Origin: CAZMGY01 sp964565945 [NCBI: uncultured bacterium]
Lineage (GTDB): Bacteria > GCA-001730085
DNA: 13,211 nucleotides
Assembly: GCA_964565945.1 (NCBI GenBank)
Contig: CAZMGY010000014.1
Span: forward strand, 1-13,211
Reading direction: 5' to 3'
Shown here: one piece after another, positions 7,701-13,211 of the stretch
Layout: each line of letters starts with the position of its first letter
Numbering within the stretch: the stretch's first letter is position 1
Position numbers and translations under genes: made by a program
The notes under the pieces: model-generated
What the model was told of the DNA's origin: nothing
The model's database searches: none
The model's input: the letters and a program-made list of their open reading frames with translations, nothing else

Positions 7701-10700
7701 CAAAATCTTTTTTAATTTCATTGCGAAGCCTTGTTTTATTTTCCTGCTCTAGATTATCTAGGCCTGCCAGTGTGCTCTCTAGAAAAAGGTCTATATTCAA
7801 CGTCGCATCTTTAGCAGACGGGTCCTGTATACCTCTTTTGTTCAGCCGTAGAAAGTTAGCGTAATTCTCTTTATTCAGGTAGGGCTGTAGAGCCTCTCTA
7901 AGTTTCCTATACGGCACCAGGTTATAGTTTCCCTCTACGGTTCTACCATCTTTTAACTTCAATTCTTGATCGGAACCACTTCTAGACATGATCAAAGCAA
8001 AGGCCGCCTCCTCCTTATATTCGTCAAATCCAACCAGATTCGGAAGATCTCTTCGCATTTGAACCAAAAGTCCTTGTGTTGTTATCCCCGTTTCATCCAA
8101 GCTTTCCAGCACCTTTTCCCAATTACTTACTGCAAGAGCTTTCTCTTGCACCTCACCTATCGCCGCAGCTTGATCTTGCTGTTCACCTTTTGCGTTCAGC
8201 TCTAGAAATTTCTTGTACTTTGCTTGATCAAAGAGCCTATGTTCCCACATAATCTCTCCGACTCTTATATAATGTGAACGAGGGATTTCTGAAACTTTAA
8301 ATGTTTTGCCACCTTTTAGCTTCAATCTTACAGTGGTGGCCAAATCAGCTCTATCCATGATCACAGCATAGGCCGCCTCTTCCCTATAGTCCTCAAATCC
8401 AACCAGATTCTCAAGATATTGTTTTATGTCATTACGAATTGCTTCTATCATGTAAGAAGATACCTTCATAGAATCCAAGTATTTCAGCGCCTCTTCCCAA
8501 AGAACTTTCTCTTTCACCTTACCTGCCGCCGCAGCTTGATCTTGCTGTTCACCTTTTGCGTTCAGATCTAGAAATTCCTTGTACTTTGCTTGATTAATGA
8601 AGGTGGATAGATCCTTTTCGAGGGCTTGATAGTGAGGAAGCAGGCTGGGGAGACTAGGGGCAGCATCAGTTATTGTACCATCCTCTAGGGTCAATTTTAC
8701 ATCGGAAAAACCAGCTCTAAGCTTGACCAGAGCATAGATCGCCTCATCCGTATATTTCTCAAATCCACGCACCCGCTTAATATCTTTTTGAATTTCCGTA
8801 AAAAGTGCTTCTTTTATTTCATTAGATGTAGCCCGCAAGTTGTCCAGCACGTATTTCCAACCATTAAGAACGACCTTTACTGTACCATTGTCTAGGATCA
8901 ATTGTGTATCAATAGATATTTCTTCTTTTTTATCCCCAGACAAGTTTTCCACCACGTCTTCCCCATTATTAGGAGCGTCCTCTTGCGCCTCACCTGTCGC
9001 CTCAGCTTGCTGTTCACCTTTTGCGTTCACCTTTAGAAATTCATGGTACTTTGCTTGATCAATGAAGGTGGATAGATCCTTTTCGAGGGCTTGATAGTGA
9101 GGAAGCAGGTTGGGGTCATTAGGGACAGTATCAATTATTCTACCATCCTCTAGGGTCAATTTTACATCGGAAAAATCAGCTCTAAGCTTGACCAGAGCAT
9201 AGGCCGCCTCATCCGTATATTTCTCAAATCCACGCACCTGCTTAATATCTTCTTGAATTTCCGCAAAAAGTGCTTTTTTTATCACGTCGTCTTCCCAATT
9301 ATTAGGAGCGTCCTCTTGCGCCTCACCTTCCGCCTCAGCTTGCTGTTCACCTTGTGCGTTCAGATCTAGAAATTCCTTGTACTTTGCTTGAGCAAAAAGT
9401 GCTTCTTTTATCACGTCTTCCAAATTATTAGGAGCCCCCTCTTGCGCCTCACCTTCCGCCGCATATTGCTGTGCATGTTTTGCGTTCATCTCTAGAAATT
9501 CATTGTACGTTGTTTGATTAATCAGGAGGCGTAGCGCCTCTTCGAAATCTCGATAATGAGAAAGCAGAGGCTTTCTGGATGTAAGTCCAGATGCTCCATT
9601 AATCATTTCACCATTCTTTAGGATCAATTGTGGACTGGAAAAACCAGCTCTAAGCCTAACTATAGCATAGACCGCCTCATCCATATATTTCTCATGTCCA
9701 TGCAGAGACTCCATATCTTTTAGAATTTCCGTAAAAATTTCTCCGTATATGTTCTCAGACACATCCAGCAAGTCTTCCAGCACATCTTCCCAAGTCCACT
9801 CAGCATCATTAGGAGCCCCCTCTTGCGCCGCACCTGTCGCCTCAGCTTGCTGTTCACCTTGTGCGTTCATCTCTACAGAAGCTTTCTCTTGCGCCTCACC
9901 TTGCTGTTCACCTTGTGCGTTCATCTCTACAGAAGCTTTCTCTTGCGCCGCACCTGTCGCCTCAGCTTGCTGTGCACCTTGTGCGTTCAGGGTTAAAAAT
10001 TCATTGTAATTCGTTCTATTTATCTGGGGCCGTAGAAGCGCTTCAATTTCTTTATAACGCCCCTCTGTTCTTGAAGTTGTAACTGTTCCACCACCTTTTA
10101 GCTTCAATTCTTGATCGGAAACACCACCTTTAGCCTTGATCAAAGCATAGAGCGCCTCCTCCCTATATTGCTCAAATCCAACCACCCTCCTACGCTCTTT
10201 TTTAATTTGATTATAAAGACCTTGTCGTGTACTATGATCTGCACTCAACTGATTCACCGCCTCTTCCAAAATCTTTAACTCCTTCGCCTCACCTAGCGTC
10301 GCACCTTGCTGTTTATCTTTTGCTTGGTTCGCTAGTAGAAAGGTACCGTAAAGAGAGAGAAAGCGTTCCATTGAGTTAGCTAGAATTATCTTCTCTTGTT
10401 CTTGAACAAATTCTATTTCTAACTCTTCTGTTGAATTTGTGAAGACTGTTTTCTTCCATGCTTCAAAAGAAGGATAGCCGCCACCCTCAACCTCCTGAGC
10501 CTTCCTCCACTTTGCTAAAGAACCAAATTTCTCCTTATTATTAGGATCCTCCATAAAAACAAAAGTAGCGAGAAGATCAAGCATAATTTGTCTATAAGCA
10601 GACCTCGTTTCGCTTGATTCTGGAACTTCAACTACTGCACCATTTTTTAGATTCACTTCATTCTTGGAAAGAGAACCTTTAGCCTTAGCCCAAGCATACA

Positions 10701-11835
10701 TCGCCATAAAAACGTCCGTCTCAGCTCCAACCACTTCTTGCTTAACCTTCTCTTTCATAGACTTATCACCAAGGAAAGCTTTTCTTTTAGAATTTTCCAA
10801 CATCCAAGCATTCCAAGCTTCTGCGCCTGTCGAAGCAGCTACTACAGGCTCTTCTTCCTTTTTCTTTTGCTTTTGTTGTTGTTGACCTTGTTCTTCGTTT
10901 TTGTGGTTGGCACTTAAAAAGTCATTGTAATCCACTTCCGATATCCGCCCAGAGCCTTCTAAAACTCCTGCTATCGTCTTATAATACTCCGTCTTCCATA
11001 TTGATTGTCCTATTTGAATTGGGCTATTATCTATTGTTTCTAATTTTATCCCCTCGACCATACCACCTTCAATCCTGGCCAAAGCCAAGAGTGCCGCCAA
11101 CTCGTTTTTCTCAGATCCAACTATTTTCCTAACATTGTGTTGCAGTTCCTTAAAAAAGGGGTCTGTTAGCCACATCCCAGCTGCCACAAGCACATCCCTC
11201 GCCGCCTCTAAACTGTGGGATGATACCTCTTTACCAGCTACTACTACAGTTGTTTGCTGTTTTTCCTCTTTACGCTGGGTTCTAAGCATCTCTGGCGTAA
11301 CTTCAGGAGGAGTTTCTAGCTCCAATTTCTCACCCAAAACAATCAATGTTTTGCGCACAACGAATTTACCCTCAATTTCACCAGCAAGCGCTTTCCTTGC
11401 AAACAAACGCAACGCAGTATTATTCTTATCCGCAGTTAAACCAATCGCCGAACCTCCATCCGATGGACGAAACACCAGCTCAACAAACTGCTTATCCAGT
11501 CCCATTTTACTTGCAATCGCTTCCTTCACATCGTCTACAGTTTGGTCCGGCATAAGTTTCACATCAACTTCAAAATGATCACGCGTAGCCGCAAAACCAA
11601 ATTTGGTAGCACTCTCACCAGAAACTTTACCCCAACTCTCAACCGTAAGCTTGCCCAAATCGATCTCGTTTGGTATCTTCTCTTGAAGATCCTTTCCTGT
11701 AACCTGCATCTCCACAAGCGCCTGTTCAAAACCACGCAATTTCGTAGATGTGGCCAAAGACCATGCCCCTCTTGACACCACTGTTACCATAGCAAACACT
11801 AAAAATATTACCCATAGCCTCATAATACTATTCAT
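4789..11835 (-). CDS. Giant exported repeat protein with N-terminal ubiquitin-like segment
   Basis: The 2348-residue product matches no family I can name. Residues 1-28 are a signal peptide (hydrophobic core VIFLVFAMVTVV, likely cleavage after WSLA). A ubiquitin-like segment lies at about 81-148. About 15 degenerate repeats fill roughly 205-2075. Each has a Trp-containing helix (WEEVVQSLD type), a central VGFExYxEEAAYAL helix, a short LKLKxGGTVKVS hairpin, a YKEIxEALxP helix and YxEFLxLNAKGEQ, then a hydrophilic Q/E/A/S/N linker. A Q/K/E run lies near 313-330. The last 270 residues are unique and end ARTFERNSTLYSA. Only four Trp-rich or catalytic-looking clusters were looked for and no enzyme motif was seen. 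AGAGGAGAT lies 10 bases before the ATG at 11835, below a strong promoter. The C-terminal end has a broken paralog just upstream. A structural, adhesive or host-directed role is conceivable but not shown. Confidence 0.8.
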   Translation of the reverse strand: MNSIMRLWVIFLVFAMVTVVSRGAWSLATSTKLRGFEQALVEMQVTGKDLQEKIPNEIDLGKLTVESWGKVSGESATKFGFAATRDHFEVDVKLMPDQTVDDVKEAIASKMGLDKQFVELVFRPSDGGSAIGLTADKNNTALRLFARKALAGEIEGKFVVRKTLIVLGEKLELETPPEVTPEMLRTQRKEEKQQTTVVVAGKEVSSHSLEAARDVLVAAGMWLTDPFFKELQHNVRKIVGSEKNELAALLALARIEGGMVEGIKLETIDNSPIQIGQSIWKTEYYKTIAGVLEGSGRISEVDYNDFLSANHKNEEQGQQQQKQKKKEEEPVVAASTGAEAWNAWMLENSKRKAFLGDKSMKEKVKQEVVGAETDVFMAMYAWAKAKGSLSKNEVNLKNGAVVEVPESSETRSAYRQIMLDLLATFVFMEDPNNKEKFGSLAKWRKAQEVEGGGYPSFEAWKKTVFTNSTEELEIEFVQEQEKIILANSMERFLSLYGTFLLANQAKDKQQGATLGEAKELKILEEAVNQLSADHSTRQGLYNQIKKERRRVVGFEQYREEALYALIKAKGGVSDQELKLKGGGTVTTSRTEGRYKEIEALLRPQINRTNYNEFLTLNAQGAQQAEATGAAQEKASVEMNAQGEQQGEAQEKASVEMNAQGEQQAEATGAAQEGAPNDAEWTWEDVLEDLLDVSENIYGEIFTEILKDMESLHGHEKYMDEAVYAIVRLRAGFSSPQLILKNGEMINGASGLTSRKPLLSHYRDFEEALRLLINQTTYNEFLEMNAKHAQQYAAEGEAQEGAPNNLEDVIKEALFAQAKYKEFLDLNAQGEQQAEAEGEAQEDAPNNWEDDVIKKALFAEIQEDIKQVRGFEKYTDEAAYALVKLRADFSDVKLTLEDGRIIDTVPNDPNLLPHYQALEKDLSTFIDQAKYHEFLKVNAKGEQQAEATGEAQEDAPNNGEDVVENLSGDKKEEISIDTQLILDNGTVKVVLNGWKYVLDNLRATSNEIKEALFTEIQKDIKRVRGFEKYTDEAIYALVKLRAGFSDVKLTLEDGTITDAAPSLPSLLPHYQALEKDLSTFINQAKYKEFLDLNAKGEQQDQAAAAGKVKEKVLWEEALKYLDSMKVSSYMIEAIRNDIKQYLENLVGFEDYREEAAYAVIMDRADLATTVRLKLKGGKTFKVSEIPRSHYIRVGEIMWEHRLFDQAKYKKFLELNAKGEQQDQAAAIGEVQEKALAVSNWEKVLESLDETGITTQGLLVQMRRDLPNLVGFDEYKEEAAFALIMSRSGSDQELKLKDGRTVEGNYNLVPYRKLREALQPYLNKENYANFLRLNKRGIQDPSAKDATLNIDLFLESTLAGLDNLEQENKTRLRNEIKKDFENIVGSEQYASEALYALILLRTGSSLTGKKGATPKGLGNQELKLRGGGTVKSSDIWWAYQGILNALDPSIIGRPKYKQFLELNAKNELAQFDAGEQEGATSSKANDSKTWEDVLQGLTVINEVTKSKVSANLKRAFKNLVGFEEYKEEAAYAFMLARADIPLVSNAPASSPKRELKLRDGRIVEPSLAKQWFYRLIAEGLDPSRLNTEHYFAFLDLNAKGKQEDGTSSRANDSKTWEAAVQTLDATAEVKEGLSGQIQRELESLVGFETDREAAAYALIMAKAGTSNQKVNRKNGGTVKVSKTKRRYKEIQEALKPYLNTANYNEFLKVNAKAEQEDGASSKANNSKTWEEAVQALDITSGGKQGLSAQIQRDLESLVGFEGYRQEAAYALLIVKAGRSEVPTLKTISGEILKVSSLSNNRLFYGKIADDLRLSVDIRAYTKFLALNARGKQKVKENDPGVSNQTSRTKSKTWEEVVQSLDAPEQARAGLSGQIQRGLEGRVGFETYNRQEAAYALIRAKAGTSDRTVHLKNGGTVKVSKTKWRYKEIQEALKPYLNTANYNEFLKVNAKAEQEDGASSEVTKSKTFNLVRWEKSVDDLSATALTKKAIRSQIKKDLDNLIAATTDELVAVYALLMVKSGESSVELYKKDSSEVFEFSKSDNTKLFYGKIAENIRPLVTQDRFEAFLSRNQAGKQEERVSASLLALDLGGELVSPEAAARVQGFKGKANPFDTRAEGITKKQVKFRENDRAALKTETVYLTDKSEDSPFAGVTRWSPERSRWVGVVRVKESFPSEAVFEYTALFEAIKASMMTKAAVVSEAEMLLQYGLTSKAITADTKEYIIALGLFNAKVHALAMANMEVSNLKALVVGLRGYQDSLGELTDLGLDILALPSDSVEALSAAIKRVQAIGNEDLQRLVQKLLLLINMAEITLDAKAGGASFSQLIEGTPLVEGVSLARTFERNSTLYSA
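5965..6111. repeat. Near-identical 147-bp block, copy 1
   Basis: This block inside the giant gene differs at one base (in CGCCAC versus CGCCTC) from 6679-6825, exactly 714 bp away. It encodes KTK.RYKEIQEALKPYLN and the following linker of two non-adjacent units. Neighbouring sequence is much more diverged, so the block was copied recently. Confidence 0.9.
6679..6825. repeat. Near-identical 147-bp block, copy 2
   Basis: This is the partner of 5965-6111. The 714-bp offset equals 238 codons, so the frame is preserved. An intervening unit (near 6560) does not share the block, which fits gene conversion or a two-unit duplication followed by divergence. Confidence 0.9.
8581..8810. repeat. 230-bp adjacent-unit repeat, copy 1
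   Basis: This stretch matches 9046-9275 at roughly nine bases in ten with no length change (offset 465 bp, 155 codons). It encodes the FEKYTDEA.YALVKLRA...LTLEDG segment and the helix LLPHYQALEKDLSTFI.QAKY of neighbouring units. Confidence 0.85.
9046..9275. repeat. 230-bp adjacent-unit repeat, copy 2
   Basis: This is the partner of 8581-8810, in the preceding repeat unit of the giant protein. The high identity points to a fairly recent tandem duplication within the array. Confidence 0.85.
9299..9428 (-). repeat. Collapsed repeat unit
   Basis: This unit reads NNLEDVIKEALFA directly into QAKYKEFLDLNAQGEQQ. The start of a unit (compare WEDDVIKKALFAEIQED) is joined to the end of a unit (compare FINQAKYKEFLDLNAKGEQQ), and the central VGFE helix and LKLK hairpin are missing. 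The frame is kept. An in-frame deletion between repeats explains it. Confidence 0.75.
9812..9990. repeat. Short tandem repeats in a linker of the giant protein
   Basis: Minus-strand translation gives three near copies of MNAQGEQQ-(AEATGA or GE)-AQEKASVE. The DNA unit includes GCGTTCATCTCTACAGAAGC twice, and the copies differ by in-frame length changes. This linker has expanded by slippage or unequal exchange between units near 10180 and 9700. Confidence 0.85.
10846..10899 (-). other. Q/K/E-rich low-complexity run in the giant protein
   Basis: Residues 313-330 read NEEQGQQQQKQKKKEEEP and are probably disordered. The run separates the first, highly diverged repeat from the next part of the array. 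Confidence 0.8.
11392..11595 (-). other. Ubiquitin-like segment in the giant protein
   Basis: Residues 81-148 contain VDVKLMPDQTVDDVKEAIAS followed by KMGLDKQFVELVF. This matches the ubiquitin pattern of a beta strand, a P-S/D-T turn, the DVKxxIxxKxG helix and a Q-x-x-LxF strand. Later strands (IGLTADKNN, TALRLFARK) fit the last part of the fold. There is no terminal Gly-Gly, so this would be a built-in domain, not a conjugatable modifier. The call rests on pattern only. Confidence 0.5.
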
Positions 11836-11843
11836 TGTCTCGT

Positions 11844-11852
11844 ATCTCCTCT
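11844..11852 (-). promoter_or_regulatory. Ribosome binding site of the giant gene
   Basis: AGAGGAGAT on the minus strand is a strong match to the anti-Shine-Dalgarno sequence. GGAG lies 10 bases before the ATG at 11835, slightly long but acceptable. The next in-frame ATG (residue 5) would be 22 bases away and is less likely. Confidence 0.65.
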
Positions 11853-11903
11853 ACTCAATTACTACCTGCGCAACAAACATAACTCAATTCTAGTTGTTCG
11901 GAT

Positions 11904-11932
11904 ATTATAACATCTAATTCAATACTTATCAA
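11904..11932 (-). promoter_or_regulatory. Near-consensus sigma70-type promoter of the giant gene
   Basis: On the minus strand TTGATA (11927-11932) is followed after exactly 17 bases by TATAAT (11904-11909). Transcription would start near 11897, giving a leader of about 60 bases before the ATG at 11835. It is the best promoter match in the window. It overlaps the stop codon of the broken paralog upstream. Confidence 0.75.
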
Positions 11933-12374
11933 TCATTTTTTTAATAAATGACAATATTTTTTTATGTTTTTTAAACTTTATGCTCAATACGAGCCTCCTA
12001 GAGATCAAACATCCTTTTGGCCACTTGGCCACTCTTAACGAATAACCTCCGCAAAATGAAATAGCAATATACCCCTCCCCTATTATTTTCATCGCAGGGT
12101 TTTCACAAACTTTTTCTGTATCCCATGGCTTTTGGACCCTATACAAGGTTGAGTTCCATTCAAACGTCCGAGCTAACTTTACTCCTTTAACAACCGATGT
12201 TCCCCCAATAACAGCAGGGAAAGCTACTCCTCCAATCCTATGATCTAACATATTTTGATACATATTAGTCAGAAATAATAGTTTATGAACAAATCTTTGC
12301 TTCAGCGAGAGGTGTCGGGTTACCTGTTCCGAAAGCTCGTTAATATCTCTAAAATGTTGTTCTGTTTTTAATTC
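11919..12374 (-). pseudogene. Broken paralog of the giant protein's C-terminal end
   Basis: The open stretch follows a TAA at 12375-12377. It reads LKQRFVHKLLFLTNM, then GGVAFPAVIGGTSVVKGVKL and ARTFEWNSTLY. The giant protein's end reads EDLQRLVQKLLLLINM, GGASFSQLIEGTPLVEGVSL and ARTFERNSTLYSA. The DNA is clearly alike over the same span (compare 12138-12245 with 4793-4900). Where the giant gene reads TAT AGC GCC TAA, this copy reads TAT AGG GTC CAA. The stop is lost, and about 70 unrelated, basic residues follow down to 11919. The only ATG (12263) has no ribosome binding site and falls inside the homologous region. The rest of the paralog is missing, so this is a decayed duplicate. A 114-residue protein from 12263 cannot be excluded but is unlikely. 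Confidence 0.8.
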
Positions 12375-12502
12375 TTATTCTTCTCGACAATGATTTACGA
12401 ATATATTTTAAAAAATAATATTCGACAGTATATTAAAAAGATTTTAATGTTAAAACATCTAGCCATTATCCTTAATATTTAAGCAGATATAAACATCCTT
12501 TC
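12375..12502. other. AT-rich gap with no gene seen
   Basis: This strongly AT-rich stretch has frequent stops in all frames. I see no homology to the neighbouring remnants, no hairpin terminator and no RNA gene. Confidence 0.6.
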
Positions 12503-12691
12503 CTATATTTTTATCTTAAAAATCTTATTCTGTAAATTTAATTTAAAATATTTCTTGCCGTTCCCTTCATAAATACAATCAAAATCATGCCTTGAACTAC
12601 TTGCCGTTTCAAAATTTATATTTTTCAAAAGATAGTTTTCAAAGTCATTCTTGCTAGGATGATAACCCCCCATCCAAAAATAAAAAAGCAC
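12503..12691 (-). CDS. Small hypothetical protein, possibly a 5'-truncated membrane-anchored protein
   Basis: From the GTG at 12691 this reads 62 residues (VLFYFWMGGYHPSKNDFENY and onward, ending NLQNKIFKIKI). I do not recognise it. The frame stays open upstream to the terminator hairpin and adds FFIGTIIAVGIS. Together with LFYFW this would make a complete membrane helix followed by a hydrophilic domain with one Cys (DCIYEGNGKKYF). No ATG, GTG or TTG precedes that helix, so the natural start seems lost, or translation uses the GTG with a short anchor. There is no clear ribosome binding site. The setting among broken genes favours a remnant. Confidence 0.3.
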   Translation of the reverse strand: MLFYFWMGGYHPSKNDFENYLLKNINFETASSSRHDFDCIYEGNGKKYFKLNLQNKIFKIKI

Positions 12692-12721
12692 AGAAATCCC
12701 AACTGCTATAATGGTTCCAAT

Positions 12722-12751
12722 AAAAAAATCTTTTCACCCAGTGGGTGAAAA
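12722..12751 (-). terminator. Rho-independent terminator, minus-strand orientation
   Basis: Perfect 10-base arms TTTTCACCCA and TGGGTGAAAA are separated by one base (effectively a 9-bp stem with a 3-base loop). On the minus strand they are followed by GA and a run of seven T (12722-12728). On the plus strand no T-run follows. It would end transcription coming from the right. No intact minus-strand gene is seen there, only a 43-codon open stretch ending at 12815. Confidence 0.65.
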
Positions 12752-12948
12752 CACCAAAGGTAAGCAAACCTTTCTAAGCCTTAACCAAACTTTTGTGCTT
12801 ATGAATATTTTAAACTATAAATTCACCCCCACCAACGAACTTCTAAGTGCCCACACACCCTTGTTAGCACCCGCACATTTAATGCAATCACTTAGCCTTG
12901 ATAAAAGCCCTTGAGCAGCACTTCCCTGCTTTAAATAGTAATAGTACT
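12752..12948. other. No intact gene seen
   Basis: Plus-strand reading gives a 67-residue ORF at 12711-12914 with no recognisable motif. On the minus strand a 43-codon open stretch (12815-12946) reads LLSRLSDCIKCAGANKGVWA and stops about 60 bases before the terminator. It could be the tail of a lost gene. Neither is convincing. Confidence 0.4.
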
Positions 12949-12952
12949 ATTA
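12939..12952. repeat. 14-bp perfect palindrome at the edge of the GH15 remnant
   Basis: TAATAGTACTATTA is self-complementary and sits where similarity to GH15 enzymes begins. It may mark a rearrangement point or be chance. Confidence 0.35.
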
Positions 12953-13211
12953 AATCTTTAACTTTGATCAATACCTTTTGTTGGAATGAAAAAGTTGCTA
13001 CTTTTACCCAGTGCTATGGTGCTGATGAATTAGATTCAGGGAATCTGCTTATGTGGACTATGGTTTTATCGATGCGAAGGATCTTCGCTATGTCAGTACG
13101 GTGGAACGGACTTGGGAAGAACTTTGCCAAGACCACTTGATGTATCGCTACAACAGCGAAGATGATTTTGAAATCCCGTCCTCGTCGTTCACGGTGTGTA
13201 CCTTTTGGATG
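12949..13211 (+). pseudogene. GH15-type glycoside hydrolase (glucoamylase/trehalase-like) remnant, truncated and frameshifted
   Basis: The first frame reads WNEKVATFTQCYGADELDSG then NLLM (to about 13053). After a one-base shift the next frame reads DYGFIDAKDLRYVSTVER and continues LMYRYNSEDDFEIPSSSF, TVCTFWM to the window end. The order WNxxxxxFTQxYGxDELD, YGFIxxxDxRxxSTV, YRY..DDF and CTFW is the typical (alpha/alpha)6-barrel C-terminal half of bacterial and archaeal GH15 enzymes (glucan glucosidases/trehalases that cleave alpha-glucosidic bonds). The upstream part that should hold several hundred more residues is absent. The right end is cut by the window. A sequencing error could explain the shift but not the missing N-terminal half. 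Confidence 0.75.

Larger units (their letters stand above)
5611..11223 (-). repeat. Array of about 15 degenerate protein repeats (110-130 residues each)
   Basis: Units are recognised by the central motif VGFExYxEEAxYAL and its variants. The motif falls near positions 11120, 10725, 10180, 9700, 9225, 8765, 8400, 8030, 7690, 7280, 6905, 6560, 6190 and 5840, and one collapsed unit lies near 9370. The first two and the last units are the most diverged, while units near 6905 and 6190, and those near 9225 and 8765, are almost alike. Linkers are low-complexity (NAKGEQQ..., EDGASS.A..SKT). Unit boundaries are approximate. Confidence 0.85.

Noticed and set aside
9749-10082. Cys/Pro/Ala-rich plus-strand ORFs opposite the giant gene
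   Set aside because: They are antisense shadows of the repetitive Q/A/E linker codons. They have no ribosome binding sites and overlap each other in different frames.
5611-11223. CRISPR-like or noncoding repeat array
   Set aside because: Spacing is irregular, repeats diverge at third-codon-like positions, and all length changes keep one reading frame, so these are coding repeats.
11135-11578. 147-residue plus-strand ORF opposite the N-terminal part of the giant gene
   Set aside because: It is Ser/Thr-rich antisense to the coding strand with no recognisable domain, and the minus frame has a signal peptide, promoter and ribosome binding site.
12711-12914. 67-residue plus-strand ORF
   Set aside because: It has no recognisable motif or ribosome binding site and runs across the terminator palindrome. 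It is probably spurious.
12815-12946. 43-codon minus-strand open stretch as the tail of a lost gene
   Set aside because: It is suggestive because a terminator follows, but it is too short and matches no family I know, so it is not annotated as a gene.

Overview
The window comes from a bacterium with moderate-to-low GC, standard stop codons and clear Shine-Dalgarno sites (GAGG-type). All four large genes are on the minus strand and all four products begin with Sec-type signal peptides, so the locus codes for exported proteins, most likely of a Gram-negative-type or environmental/host-associated lineage. No rRNA, tRNA or housekeeping marker is present. The species therefore cannot be named from the sequence.

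Layout in transcription order (right to left). The right edge (about 11900-13211) is visibly AT-rich and decayed. It holds a frameshifted, 5'-truncated remnant of a GH15 glycoside hydrolase (plus strand, cut by the window end), a minus-strand terminator hairpin, a small possibly truncated membrane-anchored ORF, and a broken copy of the C-terminal end of the giant gene. A near-consensus sigma70-type promoter (11904-11932) then drives a 2348-residue exported giant protein (4789-11835). This protein has a ubiquitin-like segment near its N terminus, about 15 degenerate repeats of roughly 110-130 residues with acidic/Q-rich linkers, and a unique C-terminal domain of about 270 residues. I do not recognise the repeat family.

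A 279-bp intergenic region follows. It contains a direct duplication of the promoter/translation-start region of the next gene, including an aborted 11-codon ORF. Three tandem paralogous genes (3007-4509, 1476-2990 and 49-1464) come next and look like a translationally coupled operon. Each product has a signal peptide, a beta-rich shaft-like middle and a C-terminal phage tail-collar domain, followed by a tip with three separate His-X-His motifs as in T4-type short tail fibres. No other phage genes are present, so these look like cellular, exported proteins built from a tail-fibre-tip module.

Taken together, the window looks like a surface or secretome locus that evolves by duplication: tandem collar paralogs, a repeat protein showing recent internal copying and deletion, and relics of lost copies at both ends of the giant gene. 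Any functional link between the giant repeat protein and the collar cassette (for example stalk and tip, or co-secreted host- or surface-interaction proteins) is inference from adjacency, shared strand and shared export signals.
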